Positions 33,821 to 43,407 of a stretch of 64,000 nt of DNA are shown here, one piece after another. Origin of the DNA: Vibrio mediterranei (lineage in GTDB: Bacteria; Pseudomonadota; Gammaproteobacteria; Enterobacterales; Vibrionaceae); assembly GCF_900088415.1 (NCBI RefSeq), contig NZ_FLLQ01000010.1:85360-149359 (forward strand), written 5' to 3'. How positions within the stretch are numbered: position 1 is the stretch's first letter; every line of letters starts with the position of its first letter. A program made the position numbers and the translations under genes. The notes beneath the pieces are model-generated. The model was not told where the DNA came from and ran no database searches. It saw nothing but the letters and a program-made list of their open reading frames with translations.

Positions 33821-34963
33821 ATGGAACGACCATTGCGAATTGGTATCGTAGCTGGCGAACTTTCCGGAGATACTCTGGGAGAGGGCTTCATCAAAGCAAT
33901 AAAGCAACAATATCCAGATGCCGAGTTTGTTGGTATCGGTGGCCCTAAAATGATTGCTCAAGGTTGCGAGTCTCTTTTCGATATGGAAGAGCTTGCGGTC
34001 ATGGGATTGGTAGAAGTTCTTGGGCGCTTAAGAAGGTTGTTACATGTTAAAGCAGAGTTGGTGAAATACTTTACTCAAAACCCAGTAGATGTGTTTGTCG
34101 GTATAGATGCCCCTGACTTCAACCTGCGTCTCGAATTGGACCTTAAACAAGCTGGAACAAAAACGGTACACTATGTCAGTCCTTCTGTTTGGGCGTGGAG
34201 ACAAAAGCGCATCCATAAGATTGCCGAGGCGACTAACCTCGTACTTGCTTTCTTGCCATTTGAAAAAGCCTTCTATGACAAATTCCAAGTTCCTTGTGAG
34301 TTTGTCGGCCATACTTTGGCTGATGCCATCCCTCTAGAATCGGATGCACAACAAGCTCGCGAGCTTTTAGGATTAGCGCCTGATAAAAAGTGGCTAGCGG
34401 TCTTGCCTGGTAGTCGTGGCAACGAATTGAAGATGCTTTCACAACCGTTTATTGAAACCTGTGTGAAACTTCATCAAGACAACCCAAACCTCGGTTTTGT
34501 GGTAGCAGCGGTCAACGAAAAGCGTAAACAGCAGTTTATTGAAGCTTGGCAGCAAATTGCACCTCAGCTTGAATTTCACATTGTTCAAGATACTGCACGT
34601 AACGTTATAACTGCTGCAGATGTAGTATTATTGGCCTCTGGCACCGTAGCTTTAGAGTGCATGCTACTTAAAAGACCAATGGTCGTTGGTTATAAAATGA
34701 ATGCAATAACCGCATTTCTGGCCAAGCGTTTAGTGAAAACCAAATACGTTTCCTTACCGAATATTCTCGCCGATGATGAGATAGTAAAAGAGTTTCTGTT
34801 AGAAGCTTGTACGCCGGAAAACTTGTACAATGAGCTCACCAAGCTTCTTAATAGTGACAACAGTGCGGTGATTGCCAAATTCACGGAAATGCACCACTGG
34901 ATTCGTAAAGATGCCGACAGACAAGCGGCAAATGCAGTGTTAAATCTAATTGGAAAGTTATGA
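33821..34963 (+). CDS. lpxB: Lipid A disaccharide synthase
   Basis: LpxB joins UDP-2,3-diacylglucosamine and lipid X into the tetraacyl disaccharide. It is a peripheral inner-membrane GT19 glycosyltransferase of 380 aa with the N-terminal I-V-A-G-E-L-S-G-D (about 9-17) and the Y-V-S-P-S-V-W-A-W-R motif near residue 118. The conserved glycine-rich V-L-P-G-S-R-G-N-E segment is near 196. It overlaps rnhB by 4 bp (ATGA). Confidence 0.97.
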   Translation: MERPLRIGIVAGELSGDTLGEGFIKAIKQQYPDAEFVGIGGPKMIAQGCESLFDMEELAVMGLVEVLGRLRRLLHVKAELVKYFTQNPVDVFVGIDAPDFNLRLELDLKQAGTKTVHYVSPSVWAWRQKRIHKIAEATNLVLAFLPFEKAFYDKFQVPCEFVGHTLADAIPLESDAQQARELLGLAPDKKWLAVLPGSRGNELKMLSQPFIETCVKLHQDNPNLGFVVAAVNEKRKQQFIEAWQQIAPQLEFHIVQDTARNVITAADVVLLASGTVALECMLLKRPMVVGYKMNAITAFLAKRLVKTKYVSLPNILADDEIVKEFLLEACTPENLYNELTKLLNSDNSAVIAKFTEMHHWIRKDADRQAANAVLNLIGKL

Positions 34964-35586
34964 CAACGAAGAAAAAAAGTGCTGAGCTTCCCCCCTTTGA
35001 TTATCCGCAAGGTTACTCACTAGTCGCGGGTGTGGATGAGGTAGGTCGAGGCCCTTTAGTGGGTGATGTCGTCACAGCCGCGGTTATCTTGGATCCCAAC
35101 AATCCGATTGAAGGATTGAACGACTCAAAGAAACTTTCCGAGAAAAAACGACTCGCCCTTTATCCTGAGATAAAAGAAAAAGCGCTGGCATGGGCAGTTG
35201 GGCGTTGTTCTCCAACAGAAATCGATGAGTTAAACATCCTACAAGCGACCATGGTAGCAATGCAGCGTGCGGTCGCTGGACTGCAAGTGCAACCTGATAT
35301 GGTGCTTATTGATGGCAACCGAACGCCAACGTTATCAATGGATGCTCAAGCGGTTGTTAAGGGAGACTTGCGTGTCGCAGAAATCAGTGCCGCATCGATT
35401 ATCGCTAAAGTCGTTCGCGACCAAGAGATGGAAGAGCTTGATCAGCAACATCCACAATTTGGTTTTGCTAAACATAAAGGCTATCCAACGAAAGCGCATT
35501 TTGAAGCCATTGAACAGCATGGCGTCATTGCAGAGCATCGCAAAAGTTTCAAGCCAGTCAAACGCGCATTAGGTATTGAAGACTAG
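34960..35586 (+). CDS. rnhB: Ribonuclease HII
   Basis: RnhB removes single ribonucleotides misincorporated in DNA and RNA primers. The 208-aa protein shows the metal-binding G-V-D-E-V-G-R-G-P (about 24-32), the D-S-K-K-L segment (about 54-58) and the later conserved Asp in L-I-D-G-N. The ATG overlaps the lpxB stop, and dnaE follows 88 bp later, a conserved order linking replication to the lipid A genes. Confidence 0.97.
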   Translation: MTTKKKSAELPPFDYPQGYSLVAGVDEVGRGPLVGDVVTAAVILDPNNPIEGLNDSKKLSEKKRLALYPEIKEKALAWAVGRCSPTEIDELNILQATMVAMQRAVAGLQVQPDMVLIDGNRTPTLSMDAQAVVKGDLRVAEISAASIIAKVVRDQEMEELDQQHPQFGFAKHKGYPTKAHFEAIEQHGVIAEHRKSFKPVKRALGIED

Positions 35587-35674
35587 CACGCATTAGTCGT
35601 TTTAAGGATCGTGATACTACGATTCGTTAGAGTATGATTCGCCAAATATTCGTCATGGCAATTTAGGATTTATT

Positions 35675-38600
35675 ATGTCAGACCCCAAGTTTATACACCT
35701 TCGAGTTCACAGTGACTTTTCTATGATCGATGGCCTGTCGAAGGTGCCACCATTAGTTAAAAAAGTGGCAGAGATGGGTATGCCTGCAATGGCACTGACT
35801 GATTTTACTAACCTATGTGGGTTAGTGAAATTTTATGGTAACGCGCACTCCTCAGGGATTAAACCGCTGATTGGTGCTGACTTTGCCGTTCAGTCTGACG
35901 AATTTGGAGATGAGTTAACTCGCATTACAGTATTGGCAGCGGATAATACTGGTTACAACAATCTGACTTTGCTTATCTCAAAAGCATACCTTCGAGGCCA
36001 TATCCAACATCAACCTGTGATTGATAAGGCGTGGTTAGTCGAGTTATCTGAAGGGCTTATCGTTCTTTCTGGAGCGAAAGAGGGTGACGTAGGTAAAGCG
36101 CTATTAAAAGGCAATACAACACTTGCTAAGCAGTGCGCTCAGTTTTATCAGACGCATTTTCCAGATCGCTACTATTTAGAACTGATTCGTACCGGACGAC
36201 CTGACGAAGAAAGTTACCTGCATTTTGCCGTAGAGTTAGCCGAGGAGCTCGATCTCCCTGTTGTCGCGACCAATGAGGTCGTGTTTGTCGACAAAGAACT
36301 ATTTGATGCTCATGAAATTCGTGTTGCGATCCATGATGGTTACACACTTGATGACCCTAAACGTCCTAAAAAGTACAGTGCTCAACAATATCTTCGTAGT
36401 GAGGAAGACATGTGTGAGCTGTTTGCGGACATCCCAGAAGCACTTCAGAACTCAGTAGAAATTGCTAAGCGCTGTAACGTGACCGTGCGCCTCGGTGAAT
36501 ACTTCTTACCAGCGTTCCCAACTGAAGGTATGAAAGAGACTGATTTCTTGGTGATGAAATCAAGAGAAGGTCTTGAGGAGCGTTTGGAGTTTTTATTCCC
36601 AGATGAAGCGGTGCGAGTAGAGCGACGCCCTGAGTATGATGACCGACTACAAATTGAGCTTGATGTTATCAACCAGATGGGATTCCCAGGTTACTTTTTG
36701 ATCGTTATGGAGTTCATCCAGTGGTCAAAAGATAATGCGATTCCAGTAGGACCTGGACGTGGTTCAGGTGCTGGTTCATTGGTGGCCTATGCTCTTAAAA
36801 TCACCGACCTTGATCCGCTTGAGTACGATCTTCTTTTCGAGCGATTCTTGAACCCTGAACGTGTCTCCATGCCCGATTTCGATGTCGATTTCTGTATGGA
36901 TAAACGTGACCAAGTGATTGATCACGTAGCCGAGATGTACGGTCGGGATGCGGTATCGCAGATCATTACCTTCGGTACTATGGCTGCGAAGGCGGTTATT
37001 CGTGATGTGGGGCGTGTATTAGGTCACCCGTTTGGCTTTGTTGACCGCATATCAAAACTGATTCCAGCTGACCCTGGCATGACGTTAGAAAAAGCCTTCA
37101 AGGCGGAGCCTGCATTGCCACAGCTTTATGATGGCGATGAAGAAGTTCGAGACCTCATCGATATGTGCCGCATATTGGAAGGGTGTACTCGAAATGCCGG
37201 TAAACACGCGGGTGGGGTAGTAATTTCACCGACTACGATTACTGATTTTGCACCGATTTATGCCGACTCTGAGGGACATTTCCCTGTTACTCAGTTTGAT
37301 AAGAACGATGTTGAAACGGCAGGCTTGGTTAAATTCGACTTCTTGGGTCTGAGAACATTAACGATTATCGATTGGGCGCTTGGACTGATTAACCCTCGAC
37401 TCGAAAGAGAGGGTAAAGACCCAGTTCGAATTGAATCGATCCCACTTGATGACTCGGCTTCATTCCAGCTGTTACAGAATTCTGAAACCACTGCGGTATT
37501 CCAGTTGGAATCGCGAGGTATGAAAGAGCTTATCAAGCGTCTACAGCCGGATTGTTTTGAAGATATCATTGCATTGGTGGCGCTATTCCGTCCAGGCCCA
37601 TTGCAATCAGGCATGGTTGATAACTTCATCGACCGTAAGCACGGGCGAGAGGCGGTCTCCTACCCAGATGAAACGTGGCAACATGAATCTCTAAAAGAGA
37701 CTCTGGAGCCTACGTACGGCATCATTCTTTATCAAGAACAGGTTATGCAAATTGCACAGATCCTAGCGGGCTATACGCTGGGTGGTGCGGATATGCTGCG
37801 TCGTGCAATGGGTAAGAAAAAGCCGGAAGAGATGGCTAAGCAGCGTGCCGTCTTTGAAGAAGGGGCGATAAACAACGGCGTTGATGGCGAACTTGCCATG
37901 AAGATCTTTGACCTGGTAGAAAAGTTTGCGGGTTATGGTTTTAACAAATCTCACTCAGCGGCATATGCACTGGTCTCCTATCAAACGCTTTGGCTGAAAA
38001 CCCATTACCCTGCTGAGTTTATGGCGGCGGTTATGACCGCCGATATGGATAATACAGAGAAAGTTGTTGGTCTCGTAGATGAATGCTTCCGCATGAAGCT
38101 CAAAGTGCTACCACCTGATATTAATGCTGGTTTGTTCCGCTTTAATGTTAACGAAGAGGGCGCGATCGTTTATGGTATTGGCGCGATCAAAGGGGTTGGT
38201 GAAGGTCCTATTGATGTCATTATCGAGGCTCGTAATAAAGGTGGCCATTTCCGAGATTTATTCGATTTTTGTGCTCGTATTGACATCAAGAAAGTCAACA
38301 AGCGAGTAATTGAAAAGCTTATTATGTCGGGTGCGCTTGACCGACTAGGCCCGCATCGAGCGGCGATGATGGCATCACTGAACGATGCGGTTAAAGCGGC
38401 GAGCCAACACCATCAGGCTGAAGCCTTTGGTCAGGCTGACATGTTTGGTGTATTGACTGATGCGCCAGAAGATGTGGAGCATAAATATACTCAAGTTCCA
38501 CCATGGCCAGAAAAGGTATGGTTAGAAGGTGAGAGAGAAACTTTGGGGCTTTATTTGACGGGGCACCCAATAAACGCCTATCTTAAGGAACTTACCAAAT

Positions 38601-39154
38601 ACACCAGTTGTCGATTAAAAGACGCAACACCAACAAGACGCGATCAATCGTTGACGGTCGCAGGTTTGGTGATTGCTGCTCGGGTAATGACAACCAAGCG
38701 TGGAACACGTATCGGACTGATGACTTTGGATGACCGAAGCGGTCGTATGGAAGTGATGTTGTTCTCAGATGCGCTAGATAAATATGCTGAATTGTTAGAA
38801 AAAGATAAAATAGTGGTCGTTTCTGGACAGGTCAGCTTTGATGACTTCAACGGTGGCCTTAAAATGTCTGGCCGCGAAGTTTTAGATTTAGGTAGCGCTC
38901 GTGAGAAATTTACACGAGGCGTATCCATTTCGTTGTTAGAGCAACAAATAGATGAGCGTTTTTACCAGCGCTTCACAGAAATATTAACCCCACACAAAGC
39001 TGGGACAGTACCTGTTAATATTTACTACCAGCGTGCCGATGCACGCGCAAAACTTACGCTAGGAACAGAATGGCGTGTAACGCCGAATGATGCGTTACTA
39101 GAAGAATTACAGCAGTTACTTGGTAAAGACCAGGTTGAACTCGAATTTAACTAA
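35675..39154 (+). CDS. dnaE: DNA polymerase III subunit alpha
   Basis: DnaE is the replicative polymerase catalytic subunit. The 1159-aa protein has an N-terminal PHP domain (H-L-R-V-H-S-D-F-S, about 7-15), a palm with P-D-F-D-V-D-F (about 401-407) holding catalytic Asp residues, thumb, fingers, tandem HhH, the beta-clamp-binding motif Q-A-D-M-F near residue 922 and an OB-fold (about 980-1070). Length matches E. coli DnaE (1160). It works with DnaQ, encoded at 47136. Confidence 0.98.
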   Translation: MSDPKFIHLRVHSDFSMIDGLSKVPPLVKKVAEMGMPAMALTDFTNLCGLVKFYGNAHSSGIKPLIGADFAVQSDEFGDELTRITVLAADNTGYNNLTLLISKAYLRGHIQHQPVIDKAWLVELSEGLIVLSGAKEGDVGKALLKGNTTLAKQCAQFYQTHFPDRYYLELIRTGRPDEESYLHFAVELAEELDLPVVATNEVVFVDKELFDAHEIRVAIHDGYTLDDPKRPKKYSAQQYLRSEEDMCELFADIPEALQNSVEIAKRCNVTVRLGEYFLPAFPTEGMKETDFLVMKSREGLEERLEFLFPDEAVRVERRPEYDDRLQIELDVINQMGFPGYFLIVMEFIQWSKDNAIPVGPGRGSGAGSLVAYALKITDLDPLEYDLLFERFLNPERVSMPDFDVDFCMDKRDQVIDHVAEMYGRDAVSQIITFGTMAAKAVIRDVGRVLGHPFGFVDRISKLIPADPGMTLEKAFKAEPALPQLYDGDEEVRDLIDMCRILEGCTRNAGKHAGGVVISPTTITDFAPIYADSEGHFPVTQFDKNDVETAGLVKFDFLGLRTLTIIDWALGLINPRLEREGKDPVRIESIPLDDSASFQLLQNSETTAVFQLESRGMKELIKRLQPDCFEDIIALVALFRPGPLQSGMVDNFIDRKHGREAVSYPDETWQHESLKETLEPTYGIILYQEQVMQIAQILAGYTLGGADMLRRAMGKKKPEEMAKQRAVFEEGAINNGVDGELAMKIFDLVEKFAGYGFNKSHSAAYALVSYQTLWLKTHYPAEFMAAVMTADMDNTEKVVGLVDECFRMKLKVLPPDINAGLFRFNVNEEGAIVYGIGAIKGVGEGPIDVIIEARNKGGHFRDLFDFCARIDIKKVNKRVIEKLIMSGALDRLGPHRAAMMASLNDAVKAASQHHQAEAFGQADMFGVLTDAPEDVEHKYTQVPPWPEKVWLEGERETLGLYLTGHPINAYLKELTKYTSCRLKDATPTRRDQSLTVAGLVIAARVMTTKRGTRIGLMTLDDRSGRMEVMLFSDALDKYAELLEKDKIVVVSGQVSFDDFNGGLKMSGREVLDLGSAREKFTRGVSISLLEQQIDERFYQRFTEILTPHKAGTVPVNIYYQRADARAKLTLGTEWRVTPNDALLEELQQLLGKDQVELEFN

Positions 39155-39204
39155 TTGAGTCCCACAGCAAAAAGACTTGGGGCTGAATCGAAAAGGATTC
39201 ACAG

Positions 39205-40164
39205 ATGAGCTTGAACTTTCTTGAATTTGAAAAGCCAATTGCCGAACTAGAAGCAAAAATCGAAGCATTGCGTGACGTTTCTCGTCACGGTGGTGATAGT
39301 GCAATTGACTTAGATAAAGAAATTGAACAACTAGAGAAAAAGAGCTTAGAGCTTAAGAAAAAAATCTTTAGTGATCTTGGGGCATGGCAAGTGGCACAGC
39401 TTGCACGTCACCCACAGCGTCCGTACACGCTTGATTATGTAGAGCATGTATTTACTGAGTTTGATGAACTGGCTGGCGATCGCGCGTTTGCGGACGATAA
39501 AGCTATTGTTGGTGGTATGGCTCGCCTAGATGGTCGTCCGGTTATGATCATTGGCCACCAAAAAGGCCGCGAAACAAAAGAGAAAGTGAAGCGTAACTTT
39601 GGTATGCCAAAACCAGAAGGTTACCGTAAAGCACTTCGTTTGATGAGAATGGCAGAGCGTTTTAATATGCCAATCATCACTTTTATCGATACTGCGGGTG
39701 CTTACCCAGGGGTTGGCGCAGAAGAACGTGGTCAATCAGAAGCGATTGCGATGAACCTTAAAGTCATGGCAGGTCTAAAAGTGCCAGTCATCTGTAACGT
39801 TGTCGGTGAAGGCGGTTCTGGTGGTGCTTTAGCGATCGGTGTAGGCGATTACGTGAACATGCTGCAATACTCAACGTACTCGGTAATTTCTCCTGAAGGC
39901 TGTGCGTCAATTTTATGGCGTGACTCTGATAAAGCGCCGCAAGCAGCGGAAGCAATGGGATTGGTTGCTCCTCGATTAAAAGAGCTTGAGCTTATTGATG
40001 AAATCATTGAAGAGCCACTAGGTGGCGCTCATCGTGATGCGGTGCAAATGGCTGCTAATATGAAAGCGACATTGCTACGCCAATTAGAAGAACTTGATCA
40101 GTTGGATGATGACAACTTACTTGAGCGTCGTTATCAACGTTTGATGAGTTATGGCTACTGCTAA
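39205..40164 (+). CDS. accA: Acetyl-CoA carboxylase carboxyltransferase subunit alpha
   Basis: AccA with AccD transfers the carboxyl group from biotin on AccB to acetyl-CoA, the committed fatty acid step. The 319-aa protein begins M-S-L-N-F-L-E-F-E-K-P, has an N-terminal coiled segment (about 10-55) and a crotonase-like core with the glycine motifs G-A-Y-P-G near residue 168 and G-E-G-G-S-G-G near 199. It follows dnaE by about 50 bp as in E. coli. AAAGGA lies upstream of the ATG. Confidence 0.98.
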   Translation: MSLNFLEFEKPIAELEAKIEALRDVSRHGGDSAIDLDKEIEQLEKKSLELKKKIFSDLGAWQVAQLARHPQRPYTLDYVEHVFTEFDELAGDRAFADDKAIVGGMARLDGRPVMIIGHQKGRETKEKVKRNFGMPKPEGYRKALRLMRMAERFNMPIITFIDTAGAYPGVGAEERGQSEAIAMNLKVMAGLKVPVICNVVGEGGSGGALAIGVGDYVNMLQYSTYSVISPEGCASILWRDSDKAPQAAEAMGLVAPRLKELELIDEIIEEPLGGAHRDAVQMAANMKATLLRQLEELDQLDDDNLLERRYQRLMSYGYC

Positions 40165-40184
40165 GTAGAAACTGTTTATATAAT

Positions 40185-40211
40185 AAGGCGAGCGAGATGC
40201 TCGCCTTTTTT
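40185..40211 (+). terminator. Intrinsic terminator of accA
   Basis: A 9-bp stem (40185-40193 with 40199-40207) closes a 5-base loop and runs into a T-run. It ends the long envelope/replication operon just before tilS. Confidence 0.92.
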
Positions 40212-40231
40212 ATTTAACCTAGGAAGAAACC

Positions 40232-41545
40232 ATGACTCTGTACCAGCAATTTTCTCAAGTGCTTGATGAACAGAAAGTGATGCATGGCAAGATCATTGTT
40301 GGATTTAGTGGCGGGGTGGATTCACGTGTACTGCTGCGATTAGCAGCAAGGTATAGCAAACAGCATTCAATAACCTGTTTAGCGGTACATGTGCATCATG
40401 GATTAAGCGATAACGCAAATGAATGGCAAGTTCAGTGTGAGCGTTGGGCTCAAGAGGAGGCCGTTGAGTTTACCTGCGAGCGCGTAACATTGTCGCAAGA
40501 CTCGGGAGAAAGCCTTGAGCAGTTGGCGCGTCAAGCTCGGTATCAAGCGCTGCGTCAACATATGCAGAGCGGCGATATTTTGCTTACGGGTCAGCACCTT
40601 GATGATCAAGCTGAGACCATGTTGCTGGCCTTAAAACGTGGTAGCGGACCCAAAGGGCTCTCTTCGATGGCCTCTTCAATGAACTTTGGCTCGGGTAAGT
40701 TAGTTCGTCCACTTTTAAATACTGCACGACATGATATTGAGCGCTATGCGCAGCATGAGCAATTACAGTGGGTCGAGGATGAAAGTAATTCAGATACCCG
40801 ATTTGACCGTAATTTTCTTCGTCAATCTGTCTTACCCGTATTGAATCAGCGCTGGCCTAATTTTGCTCAAGCTGCAAGTCGCAGTGCGCGCTTATGTGCG
40901 AAACAAGAAAGGTTAATTAAAGAGTTACTATTGCCTGAACTTGAAGTATGTATGAATGAGTTCCAAGGGCTGAGTATTTCCACGATGTCATCACACTCTA
41001 TTTTAAAGAGAGAACAACTACTTAGACTGTGGTTAGAAGCCAATACTTCGTTGATGCCTACTGAGGTGCAGTTGTGCAAAATTTGGCAAGAAGTGGCAAT
41101 GGCTAAGCAAGATGCTAACCCGGAAATGAATTTGGCTGGTGGAGCCATTAGACGTGCTCAGGGGCATTTATATTGGGTTGAAGCTTATAAAGATGTCAGC
41201 GATTGGCAACAATCATGGTCAGATAAAGACACGTTAGTGTTGCCAGATAACTTAGGCGTATTAAAGTTGGTATCGCCGAGCAAAGACGCAAAGATGACAC
41301 TAGATCGTCAAACGTTGAATGGGTTGTTAAAAGTTATTTTCAACCCTGAAGGTTTGAGTGCTCATCCCCATGGACGAGCAGGATCTCGTAAGTTAAAAAA
41401 ACTGTTCCAAGAGCTGAAAATACCCAGCTGGCAGCGACGTAGAATCCCTATTCTAATGCGGGATGATAAGGTTGTTGCTGTTGGTAACTTATTTGTAGAT
41501 AAAGCATTTTATGGTTCAGATTGTGAACTTGTATGGGACAAGTGA
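40232..41545 (+). CDS. tilS: tRNA(Ile)-lysidine synthetase
   Basis: TilS attaches lysine to C34 of tRNA-Ile(CAU), changing its identity from Met to Ile. The 437-aa protein has the PP-loop ATP motif G-F-S-G-G-V-D-S-R (about 24-32), a central TilS domain and a C-terminal domain with the G-R-A-G-S-R-K-L-K-K-L-F segment near residue 380. The start ATG lies 20 bp past the accA terminator, so read-through or a promoter within accA is likely. Confidence 0.96.
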   Translation: MTLYQQFSQVLDEQKVMHGKIIVGFSGGVDSRVLLRLAARYSKQHSITCLAVHVHHGLSDNANEWQVQCERWAQEEAVEFTCERVTLSQDSGESLEQLARQARYQALRQHMQSGDILLTGQHLDDQAETMLLALKRGSGPKGLSSMASSMNFGSGKLVRPLLNTARHDIERYAQHEQLQWVEDESNSDTRFDRNFLRQSVLPVLNQRWPNFAQAASRSARLCAKQERLIKELLLPELEVCMNEFQGLSISTMSSHSILKREQLLRLWLEANTSLMPTEVQLCKIWQEVAMAKQDANPEMNLAGGAIRRAQGHLYWVEAYKDVSDWQQSWSDKDTLVLPDNLGVLKLVSPSKDAKMTLDRQTLNGLLKVIFNPEGLSAHPHGRAGSRKLKKLFQELKIPSWQRRRIPILMRDDKVVAVGNLFVDKAFYGSDCELVWDK

Positions 41546-41657
41546 CCACATTTCATGTCACAATCGTATACAATAATAAAGCGCCAGAAATGGCAAAGCG
41601 CAAACTAGAGTACACGCTGTTATCTGGCTTATATGGAAATACACAGAAGGTAAAGCA

Positions 41658-41969
41658 ATGAAAAATATGGTAATTGGTGCAGTATTGGCTGCAGGCCTAT
41701 TGAGTGGTACGGCGATGGCCGCTGACATTGAAGCTGGTAAGGCAAAAGCAGCGATTTGTGCCGCTTGTCATGGTGCTGATGGCATCGCAGTTATTCCAGG
41801 TTACCCAAACCTTAAGGGACAAAACGAGCAGTACTTAGCAACTTCTATCAAAGCGTACAAGAATAAAGAACGTACAGGCGGTTTGGCTGCTGTCATGCAA
41901 GCTCAAGCGTCAATGCTGAGCGACGAAGATATTGCCAACGTTGCTGCTTATTACGCTAGTCTGAAATAA
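41658..41969 (+). CDS. Periplasmic c-type cytochrome (class I, single haem)
   Basis: A 103-aa precursor with a Sec signal peptide (cleavage after G-T-A-M-A, about residue 21), a haem-binding C-A-A-C-H near residue 34, and Met ligand candidates in the C-terminal half (Q-A-S-M-L-S). It resembles a single cytochrome c4/c5-like domain. It is a soluble electron carrier, perhaps to an oxidase or peroxidase; the partner cannot be read from sequence. It is transcribed alone with a good terminator. Confidence 0.92.
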   Translation: MKNMVIGAVLAAGLLSGTAMAADIEAGKAKAAICAACHGADGIAVIPGYPNLKGQNEQYLATSIKAYKNKERTGGLAAVMQAQASMLSDEDIANVAAYYASLK

Positions 41970-41995
41970 TTGCATTATCGATTTACTATTAAGAG

Positions 41996-42021
41996 ACCCG
42001 AAGATTGCCTTCGGGTTTTTT
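41996..42021 (+). terminator. Intrinsic terminator of cytochrome gene
   Basis: An 8-bp stem (41996-42003 with 42009-42016) closes a 5-base loop, followed by TTTTT and a further T-rich stretch. Confidence 0.9.
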
Positions 42022-42088
42022 GTTTTCGTTGATTGTTGGCGCAGCCTGCCAGATAATGGTGTCAATCAATGAGGTTTAAGGGAAGAAC

Positions 42089-42427
42089 ATGAAAAAGATT
42101 GAAGCGATTATCAAACCATTCAAACTTGATGACGTCCGTGAAGCATTGGCAGAAGTGGGCATTACAGGTATGACCGTATCTGAAGTAAAAGGTTTTGGTC
42201 GCCAGAAAGGTCACACAGAGCTTTACCGCGGTGCTGAATACATGGTCGACTTTTTGCCAAAAGTAAAATTGGAAATTGTCGTATCAAGTGACGTGGCTGA
42301 TCAATGTGTGGAAACCATCATTGAGACCGCTCAAACGGGTAAGATTGGTGATGGTAAGATTTTCATCACTGATATCGAACGTGTAGTACGAATTCGTACT
42401 GGCGAAGAAGATGAAGACGCTATCTAA
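42089..42427 (+). CDS. glnB: Nitrogen regulatory protein PII
   Basis: GlnB integrates 2-oxoglutarate, ATP/ADP and glutamine status and signals to NtrB and GlnE. The 112-aa protein is a standard PII, with the T-loop R-G-A-E-Y-M-V-D and uridylylation site Tyr51, plus the C-terminal signature T-G-K-I-G-D-G-K-I-F. Its modifying enzyme GlnD is encoded at 16677. It is transcribed alone here, with no glnA or amtB beside it, so it is GlnB rather than GlnK. Confidence 0.96.
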   Translation: MKKIEAIIKPFKLDDVREALAEVGITGMTVSEVKGFGRQKGHTELYRGAEYMVDFLPKVKLEIVVSSDVADQCVETIIETAQTGKIGDGKIFITDIERVVRIRTGEEDEDAI

Positions 42428-42447
42428 GTCGAATCTCAAAGAATCAT

Positions 42448-42473
42448 AAAGGAGTAGGTAACTGCTCCTTTTT
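42448..42473 (+). terminator. Intrinsic terminator of glnB
   Basis: A 7-10 bp stem (42448-42457 with 42462-42471) with GTAA loop, followed by a T-run. Confidence 0.85.
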
Positions 42474-42493
42474 CGTTTTAGAGAAGAGGTATT

Positions 42494-43345
42494 ATGAAGT
42501 TAAAGTGGGTACTGCTTACTGGTGTCGCTATTGTGGGAATGACAGTGGGTGGTTTTCAATCGGTATTTACCGTGCGAGAAACACCAGAAATTACCAGTAT
42601 TAAGGATAGCCAAGTTCAAACGGAGCTAAAGTGTTACCGCAATGACCATCCAGTTGCGTTGGACGAGTCCGGGCACTTGAATATTTTGGTTTGGAATATT
42701 TACAAACAAAATCGCGAAAACTTATTGCCCGAACTTACTCGTCTGTCCGAAGACCGACAATTGGTCCTACTTCAAGAAGCCAGCCTCGATGATACATTTT
42801 TAGATTGGCTACAGCGCTCGGACTGGGGGAGTAATCAAGTTAGTGCATTCAAAGCATTTGATGTCTCTTCTGGCGTACTTAATTTAAGCCGTACCATGCC
42901 TTCAATCGCTTGCGCGAATCTGCAAACCGAACCTTGGCTAAGATTACCTAAATCAGGCTTGTATGCGGAATACGCACTGACGAATGGACAAACTTTAATC
43001 AGTGTGAATCTGCACTCTGTAAATTTTACGATAGGAACAGAAGAGTATAAGCAACAACTTGAGTCCTTCAAGCAAGTACTCGAGAAGCATCAAGGACCAC
43101 TGCTAATAGCAGGGGACTTCAATAGTTGGAGTGACTCACGACTCTCCGCGTTAAAACAAGCCCTACATAAATACCATATTAAAGAGGTCGAATTTCAACG
43201 TGATAACCGTAAGCGATTTATCACTGGTTTACCTTTGGATCACATTTTTTATCGTGGAATGGAACTGACAGGACAGTGCGTTCCTGAATCTGATGCCTCT
43301 GATCATAATCCTCTACTTGCTGAGTTTAGGATTGTCTCTAAGTAA
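42494..43345 (+). CDS. yafD: Endonuclease/exonuclease/phosphatase family protein (YafD-like, UPF0294)
   Basis: The 283-aa protein has an N-terminal hydrophobic anchor (about 5-22) and an EEP-fold domain with the expected motifs: N-I-Y-K (about 68-71), L-L-Q-E-A (about 91-95), N-L-H-S-V-N-F (about 172-178), G-D-F-N-S-W (about 206-211) and S-D-H-N-P near residue 271. It matches E. coli YafD, and the neighbourhood (mltD, gloB, yafS, rnhA, dnaQ) is the same. The substrate is unknown; the metal-dependent phosphodiesterase residues are intact. Confidence 0.92.
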   Translation: MKLKWVLLTGVAIVGMTVGGFQSVFTVRETPEITSIKDSQVQTELKCYRNDHPVALDESGHLNILVWNIYKQNRENLLPELTRLSEDRQLVLLQEASLDDTFLDWLQRSDWGSNQVSAFKAFDVSSGVLNLSRTMPSIACANLQTEPWLRLPKSGLYAEYALTNGQTLISVNLHSVNFTIGTEEYKQQLESFKQVLEKHQGPLLIAGDFNSWSDSRLSALKQALHKYHIKEVEFQRDNRKRFITGLPLDHIFYRGMELTGQCVPESDASDHNPLLAEFRIVSK

Positions 43346-43372
43346 TTGAACCAATGAGGTGGTCAGACATAG

Positions 43373-43398
43373 AAAAAGCGGCGTAAACGCCGCTTTTT
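43373..43398. terminator. Bidirectional intrinsic terminator
   Basis: An 11-bp perfect stem (43373-43383 with 43388-43398) closes TAAA, A-run before and T-run after, between converging yafD and mltD. Confidence 0.93.
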
Positions 43399-43407
43399 TA
43401 ATGAGAA